NCBI GenBank assembly: GCA_016713305.1
Contig: JADJPK010000014.1
Coordinates: 62,001-126,000, forward strand
Direction: 5' to 3'
DNA length: 64,000 bases
Source: Betaproteobacteria bacterium
GTDB lineage: Bacteria > Pseudomonadota > Gammaproteobacteria > Burkholderiales > Ga0077523
Shown here one piece after another: positions 54,487-63,470 of this stretch. Every line of letters begins with the position of its first letter. Positions within the stretch are counted from its first letter, which is position 1. Under the pieces are notes generated by a model. That model was not told where the DNA came from. It did no database searches and saw nothing but the letters and a program-made list of their open reading frames with translations. The translations under genes were made by a program, and so were the position numbers.

Positions 54487-56295
54487 TTACCGCAGCGCCG
54501 AGAGCTCCCGGTTGGCTTGACGCAGCTTGCCGGTCACGTCCAGCGCAAGGTTCTCCAGCAGCCGGATCTTGATGTACGGCGCGTCGTGATCGAGCTTCGC
54601 GAACTTCTCCCGCGTGAGCACCCGGCATTCGACCGGTTCCAGCGCGGTCACGTTGGCCGATCGCGGCGATCCGTCGATGAAGGCGAGTTCGCCGAAGGTC
54701 ATGCCCGCCCCGAAAACCGCCAGCCGTGCGACGCCTTCCTGCGTCGGAACGCTCACCAGCGCCGAACCGCTGCGCAGGATCAGCAGTTCGTCCGACGCCT
54801 GTCCGGCCGCCATGATGGTCTGGCCCTTCTGATAGCTGCGCGAGTCCAGCAGCCCGTCCAGGTGGGCGAGCTGGGAGCCGTCCAGGCCGTTGAAGAGCGC
54901 GCATCCGGTCAGCGGCACCGGACCGTCCCCGCCTCGCGGTGCGTGGCTGGCCGCGAGAAGCAGATTCTCGCCGTGCTCCAGCGCGTAATCGTCATCGGCG
55001 AAGAACGCCTCGCGGGGCACGCCGGCCTCCGTGAGCTGCTGCCACCACGATGCCGACTCCGAGAAGAGCAGTGCCTTGCCCAGACCGGTGATCCGCGCGT
55101 GCGTCGAAGCGAGAAGACGGGCGGTGGCGGCGTCGATACCCTGGACCATGCGCAGATTCAGAACGACGCACTCCGTCGCGCGGATGTGCGCCATGAGCTC
55201 ACGCACGACCGGTTCGACAGACGCGAACGACAGGGGGCCTTGCAGGTGATAGAGGCGCAGGCCCAATCCGGCGCTGCGAAGGTACTCATCCGCCTGCGGC
55301 GAGCGCCGTCGCCGCGAGGCCATGCGCCGGCGCGTGCTGGACAACCGGATGGAGGGTACGGTGCGCTGCGCGGCGTCGAACAGATGCAGGCCCAGGTCGG
55401 ACGCCAGTTCGCGGCACACGGCGATGCCGCGTGCGCTGTTGCCCTGGGCATCCAGCCGCGGCGAATAGACCGCGATGCCGAGACGTCCGGGCTGCACCGC
55501 CAGGATTCCGCCGCCCACGCCGCTCTTGGCCGGCAGACCCGTGCGGAAGAACCACTCGCCCGAGAAGTCGTACATGCCGCACGTGGCCATGACGGACAGG
55601 ACATCCTGTACGTGGCTCTGAGCAACAGCGCGTTCGCCGGACACCGGATTGACGCCGCCGTTGGCGAGCGTGGCGCCGATCATCGCGAGATCGCGGCAAG
55701 TGACGCGAATGGCGCACTGGCGGAAGTACGTTTCCAGCGTGACCGTGGGTTCGGATTCGAGAATCGAGAAGTTGCGCAGCATCCAGCCGATGGCGCGATT
55801 GCGGTGACCTGTCTCGCTTTCCGACCGGTAGACCTGCTCGTCGATGTCCAGGCGGCGTCCCGCGTAGCGCGAGAACACCTCGAGGATGCGGCCGATCTTC
55901 TCCTCGGACGTGTCGCCCGGCACCAGACCGCAGGCTGCGATCGCACCGGCATTGATCATCGGGTTCATCGGTGCACCGGTTCGGGGCCGCAGGCTGATCG
56001 CATTGAAGGCATCGCCCGAAGGCTCCACGCCGATCCTGGCGAGCACGCCGTCCTGCCCGTTCAGTTCCAGCGCGAGTCCGTACGTCAATGCCTTCGAGAT
56101 CGACTGGAGGGTGAAGGCCTGGCGGGAATCTCCCACCTCGTAGGCGTGGCCGTCCTGGGTGGCGACGCAGATGCCGAAGCCGTCCGGGTTCACCGTGGCC
56201 AGTTCCGGGATGTAGTCCGCGACATGCCCATCGACATGGCCGAGGAAACGGCCGCGCAGTCCTTCGAGGTAATCCTGGATGGGCGATCCGTGCAA
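54487..56295 (-). CDS. glsA: Glutaminase fused to STAS and cyclic-nucleotide-binding domains
   Basis: A 602-residue protein with an intact frame. Residues 1-310 are a serine-dependent glutaminase: QSISK at 64-68 (the SxxK catalytic pair), NPMINAGAIA, RNFSILESEP and GLPAKSGVGGGILAV, converting Gln to Glu and ammonia. Residues about 345-440 form a STAS-like domain (YHLQGPLSFASVEPVVREL, VVLNLRMVQGIDAATARLL). Residues about 475-590 are a cyclic-nucleotide-binding domain (FNGLDGSQLAHLDGLLDSR, GMTFGELAFIDGSPRSANV). The start is TTG 56295 with GGAG eight bases before. The architecture suggests glutaminase output gated by a ligand such as cAMP (inference). Confidence 0.92.
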   Translation of the reverse strand: MHGSPIQDYLEGLRGRFLGHVDGHVADYIPELATVNPDGFGICVATQDGHAYEVGDSRQAFTLQSISKALTYGLALELNGQDGVLARIGVEPSGDAFNAISLRPRTGAPMNPMINAGAIAACGLVPGDTSEEKIGRILEVFSRYAGRRLDIDEQVYRSESETGHRNRAIGWMLRNFSILESEPTVTLETYFRQCAIRVTCRDLAMIGATLANGGVNPVSGERAVAQSHVQDVLSVMATCGMYDFSGEWFFRTGLPAKSGVGGGILAVQPGRLGIAVYSPRLDAQGNSARGIAVCRELASDLGLHLFDAAQRTVPSIRLSSTRRRMASRRRRSPQADEYLRSAGLGLRLYHLQGPLSFASVEPVVRELMAHIRATECVVLNLRMVQGIDAATARLLASTHARITGLGKALLFSESASWWQQLTEAGVPREAFFADDDYALEHGENLLLAASHAPRGGDGPVPLTGCALFNGLDGSQLAHLDGLLDSRSYQKGQTIMAAGQASDELLILRSGSALVSVPTQEGVARLAVFGAGMTFGELAFIDGSPRSANVTALEPVECRVLTREKFAKLDHDAPYIKIRLLENLALDVTGKLRQANRELSALR

Positions 56296-56474
56296 GGGAA
56301 ACTCCGGTGGTGGAAGCGATGGGGGCTCGCAAAAGCAATCGCCTTGCCGGAAAGGGAAACATCGCCCGGATCCTAACGCGCCCTTGAGCTCACGGGCCCC
56401 ATGGCCCCATGATCCACGTCAAGGCGGGCGGGATCTTCCCAGGATAGCGTCCGGCCCGGCAACGACAGGAGCCC

Positions 56475-57656
56475 TTGGACGTGTCGCGTGAATCGGACTT
56501 CGATGTATGCATCGTGGGCGCAGGTCCCGCGGGTCTGGCGCTGGCCACGGCGCTTGCGCGCTGCGGTCTGCGCTGCCAGGTGCTGGAGCAGCAGTCTGGC
56601 GATTCCCTCGAACGCCCGGCAGAGGATGGCCGCGAGATCGCGCTGACCCATCGTGCACGCCGCATCATGGAACGCCTGGGCATGTGGGAGCGCCTGCTGC
56701 CGGAGGACATCTCGCCCTTGCGGGAAGCCCGCGTGAGCACCGGCCAGTCCTCTTTCGTTCTGCCCTTCGAGGCGGCCGCCCATGGGCACGAGGCACTGGG
56801 CTGGCTGGTGCCGAACCACAGGATCCGTGCGGTCGCGCATGCCGCGGCCTGCAACGAGCCCAATGTCACGATCCGCGGGGACACCCGGGTCGTGGGTCTG
56901 GAACGCCCCGGTCGCGGTACCGTGCTTCACACCGCAGACGGCTCCCGCCACGCGGTGCCGCTGGTCGTGGCCGCCGACAGCCGCTTCTCCACCGTGCGGC
57001 GCATGGCGGGCATCGGTGCGCGGATGCTCGATTTCGGGCGCGTGGCCATCGTCGCGGCCATGGAACACGAGGCCGAGCATGGCGGCGTGGCGCACGAGTG
57101 CTTCCGGTATGGCAACACCCTGGCGACGCTCCCGATGACCGGTCGCCGTTCTTCCGTCGTCGTCACGCTGAAGGGCGACGAATCGGTGACGTGGCTCGCA
57201 CTGGACCCGGAAAACTTCGCGACACGCATTGAAGCTCAGCTCTCCGGACGGCTAGGCGGGATGCGTCTCGTCGGCCAGCGCCACCACTACCCGCTGGTGG
57301 CCGTCTACGCGCACCGCTTCTGCGGACCGAATTTCGCGCTCGCGGGCGATGCGGCGGTGGGCATGCACCCGGTCACGGCGCACGGCTACAACTTCGGTCT
57401 GTACGGCGTCGAGGTCCTGGCCCGCGAACTGGAGCGGGGCATCGGCGATGCGGCGCTCAGGCGATACGAAAGCGAACACCGTCGCACCACGTTGCCGATC
57501 TACGAAGGAACCAACGCGATCGTCCGCCTGTTCACCGACGATGCCCTGCCGGCACGGCTCGCGCGGCATGCGGTGCTGCGCATCGCGCGCGCACTCCCGC
57601 CGTTGCGAGACGTGATTTCGCGTCAGATCACCGGAGGAAGCGTCCGGCGTGCCTGA
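56475..57656 (+). CDS. UbiH/UbiF/UbiM-family FAD-dependent hydroxylase
   Basis: A 393-residue group-A flavin monooxygenase. The Rossmann motif VCIVGAGPAGLALATALARCG is given in parts at residues 11-31, GREIALTHRARRIMERLGMW carries the UbiH-type substrate region, VAADSRFSTVRRMAGI matches the DG motif, and the FAD-binding GD motif reads FALAGDAAVGMHPVTAHGYN. Members hydroxylate the ubiquinone ring. The HPVTAHGYNFGL variant instead of HPIAGQGLN points to the UbiM-like branch or to a related 5-demethoxyubiquinol hydroxylase. TTG 56475 after AGGAG is the probable start. It is divergent from glsA and has no ubi neighbours. Confidence 0.82.
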   Translation: MDVSRESDFDVCIVGAGPAGLALATALARCGLRCQVLEQQSGDSLERPAEDGREIALTHRARRIMERLGMWERLLPEDISPLREARVSTGQSSFVLPFEAAAHGHEALGWLVPNHRIRAVAHAAACNEPNVTIRGDTRVVGLERPGRGTVLHTADGSRHAVPLVVAADSRFSTVRRMAGIGARMLDFGRVAIVAAMEHEAEHGGVAHECFRYGNTLATLPMTGRRSSVVVTLKGDESVTWLALDPENFATRIEAQLSGRLGGMRLVGQRHHYPLVAVYAHRFCGPNFALAGDAAVGMHPVTAHGYNFGLYGVEVLARELERGIGDAALRRYESEHRRTTLPIYEGTNAIVRLFTDDALPARLARHAVLRIARALPPLRDVISRQITGGSVRRA

Positions 57657-57703
57657 AACGTACTGTCCGGCAGCCATGCCGGACGGCCCCGAGGCTTGGG
57701 GGC

Positions 57704-57738
57704 GGGCTCCCGAACCACCCTGACGGTGGTGGGAGCCC
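57704..57738. terminator. Hairpin terminator between convergent genes
   Basis: GGGCTCCC (57704-57711) pairs with GGGAGCCC (57731-57738), and inside it ACCACC (57714-57719) pairs with GGTGGT (57725-57730). It separates the flavin hydroxylase from the convergent phosphoesterase gene. There is no long U-tract in either direction. Confidence 0.6.
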
Positions 57739-57750
57739 TGCATCCGGGGA

Positions 57751-58782
57751 TCAGCGAGGGAAGAAGTTCTGCTCGACGACGTGAGGGATGGCCGTGAAGA
57801 CGTTGGGGTCGCGGCGATCCACGAAGATTTCGACCCAGTGAACGTTGGGACTGCCGAAGTTTTCCACGCGGGTGAAGTTCTCCAGCGTCGCGCTGCCGGA
57901 AGGCGCGACCGGGCCGGCGAGAGGCTTGTCGATGCGGAAGTAGTGGCTGTCGCCATGAGCCACGAGCACGGGCTTCTTGAAGGCGATGGTGCGGGCAACG
58001 ATCCTGTCGATCACAGGGTTGAAGCCGAGCCGGGCGGAACTGCTGGCTGCCGACTCGAAGGCGGGGTTGGCCTGCATCGCCAGCATCACACCGGCGCTCT
58101 GGGACTGCGTGGCCGTGTCGAACACCTTGTCGATCCACGCCAGGGCGGCCGCCTCCCGCTCGTTGTACTCGGCGAACCGGTCGGCTCGCGGGTTGGCGAT
58201 GGTGTCCGTGGGATCGATCTGATTCCAGGGCGCGAGGTTGTTGTTGCTTCCCACAACGTGGACGGTCGCCATCACGGTCCCATTGAACCGCCACATGACG
58301 TTCTCGACATACTTCTCGAATCCGGCAATGGACGATTGCGGGACGACCGCTGCGGGACGCTGACCCGTCGTGCGGGTGGGATTCGGGTAGTAGATCTCGC
58401 GGAACTTGGTCAATCGCTCGGTGGGCAGATAGTTGCCGTTGTTCGTCCGGTGGCAATCGGTCCAGTCGTTGTCGCCGGGCGTCACGATGAAGGCCATGCG
58501 GAACTTCTGGTACTGGTTGAAGCGGCGCTGCAGGACTTCGTCAGTGCACAGTTCGCTGCCTTGCTTCACGTCGCCCGTATGCAGTACGAAGCGAACGTTT
58601 CGCGACGCATTGATCGACGCGATCACGTTGTCGAACTTCGGCTCCTCCGAAACGCCGTACGGAGTGTCACCGATGAGGGCGAAGGAGAAGCCGGAGCGCA
58701 GCAATTCATCCGCGGATGCGGCGGCGGACAGGCCAACTGCACCGGCGAACACGATGGCACGAAGCAGATTCTTTCTCGACAT
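57751..58782 (-). CDS. Exported calcineurin-like metallophosphoesterase
   Basis: A 343-residue periplasmic protein. A signal peptide (LLRAIVFAGAVGLSAAASA) is followed by the ordered metallophosphoesterase motifs: FALIGDTPYG (metal Asp), VLHTGDVKQG (GD motif), TPGDNDWTDCHRT (GDN motif, in place of GNHE/D) and, near the end, VAHGDSHYF. The substrate is unknown. The start at 58782 has a weak GGGAGA ribosome site. The upstream PEP-CTERM gene overlaps its start by 77 bases, so expression is probably linked. The frame is intact. Confidence 0.83.
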   Translation of the reverse strand: MSRKNLLRAIVFAGAVGLSAAASADELLRSGFSFALIGDTPYGVSEEPKFDNVIASINASRNVRFVLHTGDVKQGSELCTDEVLQRRFNQYQKFRMAFIVTPGDNDWTDCHRTNNGNYLPTERLTKFREIYYPNPTRTTGQRPAAVVPQSSIAGFEKYVENVMWRFNGTVMATVHVVGSNNNLAPWNQIDPTDTIANPRADRFAEYNEREAAALAWIDKVFDTATQSQSAGVMLAMQANPAFESAASSSARLGFNPVIDRIVARTIAFKKPVLVAHGDSHYFRIDKPLAGPVAPSGSATLENFTRVENFGSPNVHWVEIFVDRRDPNVFTAIPHVVEQNFFPR

Positions 58783-59653
58783 GATGTCTCCCTTGTCCAG
58801 TCGGTGGGGACAGGCGGCGCCGCGCCCCATTGAATTCGGACGAGCGGCGGCGGGCCACGGCGCCCATGGACAGCAAGCCGCCCGCGATGAGCGCCCATGT
58901 GCCCGGTTCGGGGACGGCCGCGACGCGGAGGTCGGCTTCCAGGAGCGACGCGCTGTCGACCGAGCCGGTCCCCGCGACTTCCGCAAACAGGATCGAATCC
59001 GTGCCGTAACGGAAATCCACGGTCAGGTGGTCGCCGACACGCGACTGGAAGACGATCGAGAAGGGCTCCGTCGAACCGGCGTCGATACCCATGTAGCTGG
59101 CGACGAGGGCATCGTTGCCGTCGAGGACGTCGACCTGGAACGTCACGAGGTGATCCACGCCGGTGATGGTGGTCGAGAAACTGGACGAAGCCTGACCAGA
59201 CAGCGTGACGGATACGGGCGTTCCGACTGCATCGGTCGCCGAAGAGATGAGGGAGGTCCCCACGAGGTCGATCCGGGTACTCTCGAAGAAGCTCGATACC
59301 GGATCGACGCCGTCGAGTTGCAGGGTCGAGTTGCCGCCGGCCCAAAGGGATACGGTGTCGGGCCTTCCCGTGTTCTCGATGTAGCCCTCGCGATTCCAAC
59401 CGTATGCAAGCGTTCCGCCCTGGAACGGCAGTGCCTGGGCGGGCGCTCCATCTGACGCCGCCACCGTGCCGGGAGAAACCTGTGTGGCGAGATCCGTGCT
59501 GCTGTCCGCGATTGCTGCGCCGGAGACAATCTCCGCATCAGCCGTACCGGTCGCCGATCCTCCCACCACGTCGAGCCGAAGCGCCTGCGCTTCGCCGAGG
59601 GTCAAGGCAAACATGCTGGCCACTGCCAGCCGTGCAATGCTGTTTACGTGCAT
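58706..59653 (-). CDS. PEP-CTERM sorting-domain protein overlapping the phosphoesterase gene
   Basis: The start at 59653 (MHVNSIARLAVASMFA) has a GGGGAG site eight bases upstream. The signal peptide ends at AQA. The body is beta-rich with VSVTLSGQASSSFSTTITG and VTFQVDVLDGNDALVASYMG, a choice-of-anchor-like domain. The sorting signal VPEPGTWALIAGGLLSMGAVA then RRR is a PEPG variant. The open frame continues 40 residues past the basic tail to 58706, overlapping the next gene by 77 bases. None of the three frames has a stop just after the tail, so either the overlap is real or a stop was lost. Confidence 0.8.
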   Translation of the reverse strand: MHVNSIARLAVASMFALTLGEAQALRLDVVGGSATGTADAEIVSGAAIADSSTDLATQVSPGTVAASDGAPAQALPFQGGTLAYGWNREGYIENTGRPDTVSLWAGGNSTLQLDGVDPVSSFFESTRIDLVGTSLISSATDAVGTPVSVTLSGQASSSFSTTITGVDHLVTFQVDVLDGNDALVASYMGIDAGSTEPFSIVFQSRVGDHLTVDFRYGTDSILFAEVAGTGSVDSASLLEADLRVAAVPEPGTWALIAGGLLSMGAVARRRSSEFNGARRRLSPPTGQGRHHVEKESASCHRVRRCSWPVRRRIRG

Positions 59654-59984
59654 TCGTCGTCTCCCCATGCTGGCTTCGGGCCATTCTTTTCCGGTGGCCC
59701 GATCCTTTCGTTGGTTCGTTGCCCGGAGTTCGACCCGGAGCCGGAACGGAGCATGAAGGTGCTTTGTGTCGGGGAATCCATCCTCCCGGGGGACCTTTGT
59801 CGTCCGAACGGATTACCCGGACGTCATCGCCACTGCAGAGGAAAGGAAGCGGTGCTTCGCGGACTCCGATGTCGTGGCGTTGTCTCGCGGACAATCGAGG
59901 GGAAGGCTTGTCTTCATGACCGCTCCGTGCGCAAACTCCGGTTCGGCCTGCAATTCCGGTCGGATGGCCCCTACGGAGATCCAC
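59654..59984. other. 331-base divergent intergenic region, no gene seen
   Basis: It separates a PEP-CTERM gene from an exported-protein gene on the opposite strand and should hold both promoters. The only structure noted is GGGCCA (59678-59683) / TGGCCC (59695-59700). An upstream in-frame extension of the plus-strand gene is open from 59766 but has no signal-peptide character. Confidence 0.4.
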
Positions 59985-60599
59985 ATGCCTCAGTTTCGCC
60001 GTGGTTTCGCTACGTTCCTGCTTGTCTTGGCTGTCATTGCCCTCGCAGGGGGACGATCCGCACTCGCGCAGACCGCTCTCGACGTCGATGAATCCACGCT
60101 GAAGGAACCGTGGGAACTCCACCTCGCCGCCATGACCGCCGCCGCGCCTGCCTTATCTGCGGCTCCGGCGGAGGCGCGCGCCTCGCACGGCGACCGCCTG
60201 GCTGCGCTGGTGACGGCCCTGGCGGAGTACGAGAAGCAGTGCGACTGGGTGATCGACCATATCGTGGGCGACCCATATTTCGCGTACATCGCCACCGAGA
60301 CCTCCGAGACGCTGGCGGGCAAGACCGCCGCCGTCCACTCCGCGTTCGATGCCGTCTACGCGGGGCTGCAAGTGCAGGAGCGCGAGGACGTCCTGGCGGC
60401 CCAGGCGTCCCTCGACCGGCTGGTCAAGTTGTTCCGCGCGCGCAAGCCTTTCGAGCGGGACGTGATGACGGTGATCGGGACCGGTGGCCGCGACCGGCTC
60501 ATCGCGTTCGCCACGGTGTGGTGGCACGGCGAGGAGAAAGCCATCGCGCTCAAGAAGCAGGTGGAAGAACTGAAGCGCGAAACGGGCAGATCCGAATAG
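59985..60599 (+). CDS. Exported alpha-helical protein of unknown function
   Basis: A 204-residue protein. The start at 59985 follows GGAG and opens a signal peptide (FATFLLVLAVIALAGGRSALAQ). The mature part is helical and charged: HLAAMTAAAPALSAAPAEAR, ALAEYEKQCDWVIDHIVGDP, AVHSAFDAVYAGLQVQERED and, near the C-terminus, FATVWWHGEEKAIALKKQVE. There is a single Cys. I do not recognise the family. It lies 108 bases before the Mg2+ ATPase, so the two may share a transcript, but no functional tie is visible. Confidence 0.7.
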   Translation: MPQFRRGFATFLLVLAVIALAGGRSALAQTALDVDESTLKEPWELHLAAMTAAAPALSAAPAEARASHGDRLAALVTALAEYEKQCDWVIDHIVGDPYFAYIATETSETLAGKTAAVHSAFDAVYAGLQVQEREDVLAAQASLDRLVKLFRARKPFERDVMTVIGTGGRDRLIAFATVWWHGEEKAIALKKQVEELKRETGRSE

Positions 60600-60707
60600 G
60601 AGGCGGCAGAACCGGTGCTCTTCTCTCCATGACCCGGTGCGAGCCCGTGACTGCCGTCGTGCAGGCGGTTCCGGCTGGCTTCGATCTCGCACCGTAGATT
60701 CTCCGGC

Positions 60708-63470
60708 ATGCGTCTGGCCAGGCTGAAGGATCTGTTCGCGCGCTTTCTGCGTACGCGCCGGTTCGGCCGCCACTTCCGCCGCTTTGCCTTGCTGCATGGC
60801 GACGCCCATCCGGAATCGGGCCGGCCACAGCTGTCGGCGTCCCATGCCGAAGAGCTTCTGTCGGCGGCCAGAGCCGAACCGGATGCCCTGTTGACCGCCC
60901 TGGGATCGCACGCGGACGGACTCACCGAGCCGCAGGCGGCATCGCTGCGCGCACGGTACGGCCCCAACGAGATCCATCACGAAAAGCCGCTGCCGTGGTG
61001 GCTGCATCTCTGGCACTGCTACCGGACTCCGTTCGATCTGCTGCTCACCGTGCTGGCCGTGATCTCCTGGATCACGGAGGACTACAAAGCCACGGCGGTG
61101 ATCTCCTCCATGGTGGTGCTGTCCGTCGGCCTCCGGTTCTGGCAGGAGCACCGTTCCAGCCGGGCGGCGGATGCGCTCAAGGCGATGGTCGGCAACACGG
61201 CCACGGTGATGCGAAGGGACCTCACGGAGGACGCCGCTCCCGTTTTCGAGCAGTACTTCGGGGCGCATGTCCGGGTGAAGCTTGCCTCCTGGATCGACAT
61301 TTCCATCGGGCTTCTCGTCCCCGGCGACATCGTGCTGCTGTCGGCCGGCGACATGATTCCGGCCGATTGCAGGCTTCTCCACGCGCGGGATCTCTTCATC
61401 AATCAATCGGCGATGACCGGCGAATCGCTGCCGGTGGAGAAGTTCGCGAACATCCAGGAAGCCGCGCCACGAGATGCGCTCGATCTCGCCAACGTGCTGT
61501 ACATGGGCACCAACGTGGTGTCGGGGTCGGGTACCGCCATCGTGCTGTCCACGGGGGCACGAACCTACTTCGGCGCACTGGCACAGCGCGTGTCCCAGGC
61601 GGACTCCGGCCCCACGCAGTTCCAGAGCGGTGTGAACCATGTCGCATGGCTCCTCATCCGCTTCATGTTCGTGATGGCGCCCCTCGTGCTGCTAGTGAAC
61701 GGGCTCACCAAGCACGACTGGTCGCAGGCCATGCTCTTCGCGCTTTCCATCGCGGTGGGCCTCACACCCGAGATGCTGCCCATGATCGCGACGTCGACCC
61801 TGGCCAAGGGCGCGGTGTTCCTGTCGCGCAAGAAGGTGATCGTCAAGCGGCTGGATGCCATCCAGAACCTGGGGGCGATGAACGTGCTGTGCGTGGACAA
61901 GACCGGCACGCTCACCCAGGACAGGGTGGTGCTGGCACGGCATCTGGACGGTTGGGGCGATCCCTCGGACCGGGTACTGCAGCTTGCCTACCTCAACAGC
62001 CGTCATCAGACGGGGCTGCGCAATCTGCTGGACGTGGCCGTGCTGGAGCACGTGGAGGCCGATCGGGAGGCCGCCGAGGAGTACCGTCTCGTGGACGAGA
62101 TCCCCTTCGATTTCCAGCGCCGGCGGATGTCCGTGGTGGTGGCCGAAGACGAGGGGCATCACCTCATCGTATGCAAGGGCGCGATCGAGGAGGTGCTTTC
62201 CGTCTGCTCGCGCATCCGGCAGGGCGAAACCGATGCACTTCTCACCGCCGAGGTCCGCGAGCGGACCCGGACCGTGACCGGCGCGCTCAACCGCGAAGGC
62301 ATGCGGGTGGTGGCCGTGGCGATCAAGGAGGTGCCTGCGGCGCAGAAGGACTATCGGGTTCCGGACGAGTGCGATCTCACGCTCGTCGGTTACGTGAGCT
62401 TTCTGGATCCGCCGAAGGACAGCGCCGCACCGGCGTTGCGGGCGCTCGCGCGGCACGGCATCGGCGTGAAGGTTCTCACGGGCGACAACGAACTGGTCAC
62501 GGAGAAGGTATGCCGCGATGTCGGCCTCGTGCCCGAGGGCGTGCTGATGGGAAGCGATATCGAAGGCATGAGCGATGCTGACCTGGCCGACGCGGTCCAG
62601 CGCCGGAACGTCTTCGCCAAGCTCACGCCGGCGCACAAGGAGCGCCTCGTGCGCTCGCTTCGCAGCCACGGCCACGTGGTGGGGTTCATGGGCGATGGCA
62701 TCAATGACGCGCCGGCCCTGCGGGCCGCCGACGTGGGCATCTCCGTCGATACGGCCGTGGACATCGCGAAGGAAGCCGCCGACATCATTCTCCTGGACAA
62801 GAGCCTGCTGGTCCTCGACGAGGGCGTGATGGAAGGCCGCGCGACCTTCGCGAACATGCTGAAGTACATCCGCATGACGGCCAGTTCGAACTTCGGCAAC
62901 GTGCTGTCGGTGCTCATTGCCAGCGCGTTCCTGCCGTTCCTTCCCATGCTCCCCGTGCACTTCCTCTTGCAGAACCTCCTGTACGACATCTCGCAGTCGG
63001 CAATCCCGTTCGACCGGGTCGACGACGACATGCTGCGCGATCCGCAGCGGTGGAATCCCGCCGCCATCGGCCGTTTCATGCTGTGGTTCGGGCCTGTCAG
63101 TTCCGTCTTCGATGTCGCCGCGTTCATCTTCCTGTGGTTCGTTCTGGGGGCCGATACGCCTGCGGAACAGACGCTCTTCCAGTCGGGCTGGTTCGTGTTC
63201 GGACTGCTTACCCAGGCGCTGGTGGTGCACACGATCCGGACACGCAAGGTGCCCTTCGTGCAAAGCCGGGCGGCGGCACCGCTCGTGGCCATGACGGCGG
63301 CGGTGGCCGTGGCGGGGGTGTTCGTCGTCATGGGGCCGCTCGCGTCCTCCTTCAAGCTGCAGCCGCTGCCGCCCGTGTACTTCGTGTGGCTGCCCGTGGC
63401 CCTGCTCGCCTACCTGACCCTGGCACAGGCCGCGAAGGCGCTTTACGCGAGACGATGGGGATGGCCGTGA
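60708..63470 (+). CDS. mgtA: Magnesium-translocating P-type ATPase, MgtA/MgtB family
   Basis: A 920-residue P3B-type ATPase that imports Mg2+ across the inner membrane. Features in order: N-terminal LSASHAEELLSAARAEPDAL, GLTEPQAASLRARYGPNEI, actuator AMTGESLPVEK, GLTPEMLPMIATSTLAKGA in helix 4 (the MgtA-type PEMLP), phosphorylation Asp397 in CVDKTGTLT, and MGDGINDAPALRAADVGISVD. The C-terminus has NLLYDISQSAIPFDRVDDD, specific to this family. The frame is intact and the length typical. I saw no long leader or MgtL-like peptide upstream; the 108-base gap is short. Its stop overlaps the next gene. Confidence 0.94.
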   Translation: MRLARLKDLFARFLRTRRFGRHFRRFALLHGDAHPESGRPQLSASHAEELLSAARAEPDALLTALGSHADGLTEPQAASLRARYGPNEIHHEKPLPWWLHLWHCYRTPFDLLLTVLAVISWITEDYKATAVISSMVVLSVGLRFWQEHRSSRAADALKAMVGNTATVMRRDLTEDAAPVFEQYFGAHVRVKLASWIDISIGLLVPGDIVLLSAGDMIPADCRLLHARDLFINQSAMTGESLPVEKFANIQEAAPRDALDLANVLYMGTNVVSGSGTAIVLSTGARTYFGALAQRVSQADSGPTQFQSGVNHVAWLLIRFMFVMAPLVLLVNGLTKHDWSQAMLFALSIAVGLTPEMLPMIATSTLAKGAVFLSRKKVIVKRLDAIQNLGAMNVLCVDKTGTLTQDRVVLARHLDGWGDPSDRVLQLAYLNSRHQTGLRNLLDVAVLEHVEADREAAEEYRLVDEIPFDFQRRRMSVVVAEDEGHHLIVCKGAIEEVLSVCSRIRQGETDALLTAEVRERTRTVTGALNREGMRVVAVAIKEVPAAQKDYRVPDECDLTLVGYVSFLDPPKDSAAPALRALARHGIGVKVLTGDNELVTEKVCRDVGLVPEGVLMGSDIEGMSDADLADAVQRRNVFAKLTPAHKERLVRSLRSHGHVVGFMGDGINDAPALRAADVGISVDTAVDIAKEAADIILLDKSLLVLDEGVMEGRATFANMLKYIRMTASSNFGNVLSVLIASAFLPFLPMLPVHFLLQNLLYDISQSAIPFDRVDDDMLRDPQRWNPAAIGRFMLWFGPVSSVFDVAAFIFLWFVLGADTPAEQTLFQSGWFVFGLLTQALVVHTIRTRKVPFVQSRAAAPLVAMTAAVAVAGVFVVMGPLASSFKLQPLPPVYFVWLPVALLAYLTLAQAAKALYARRWGWP

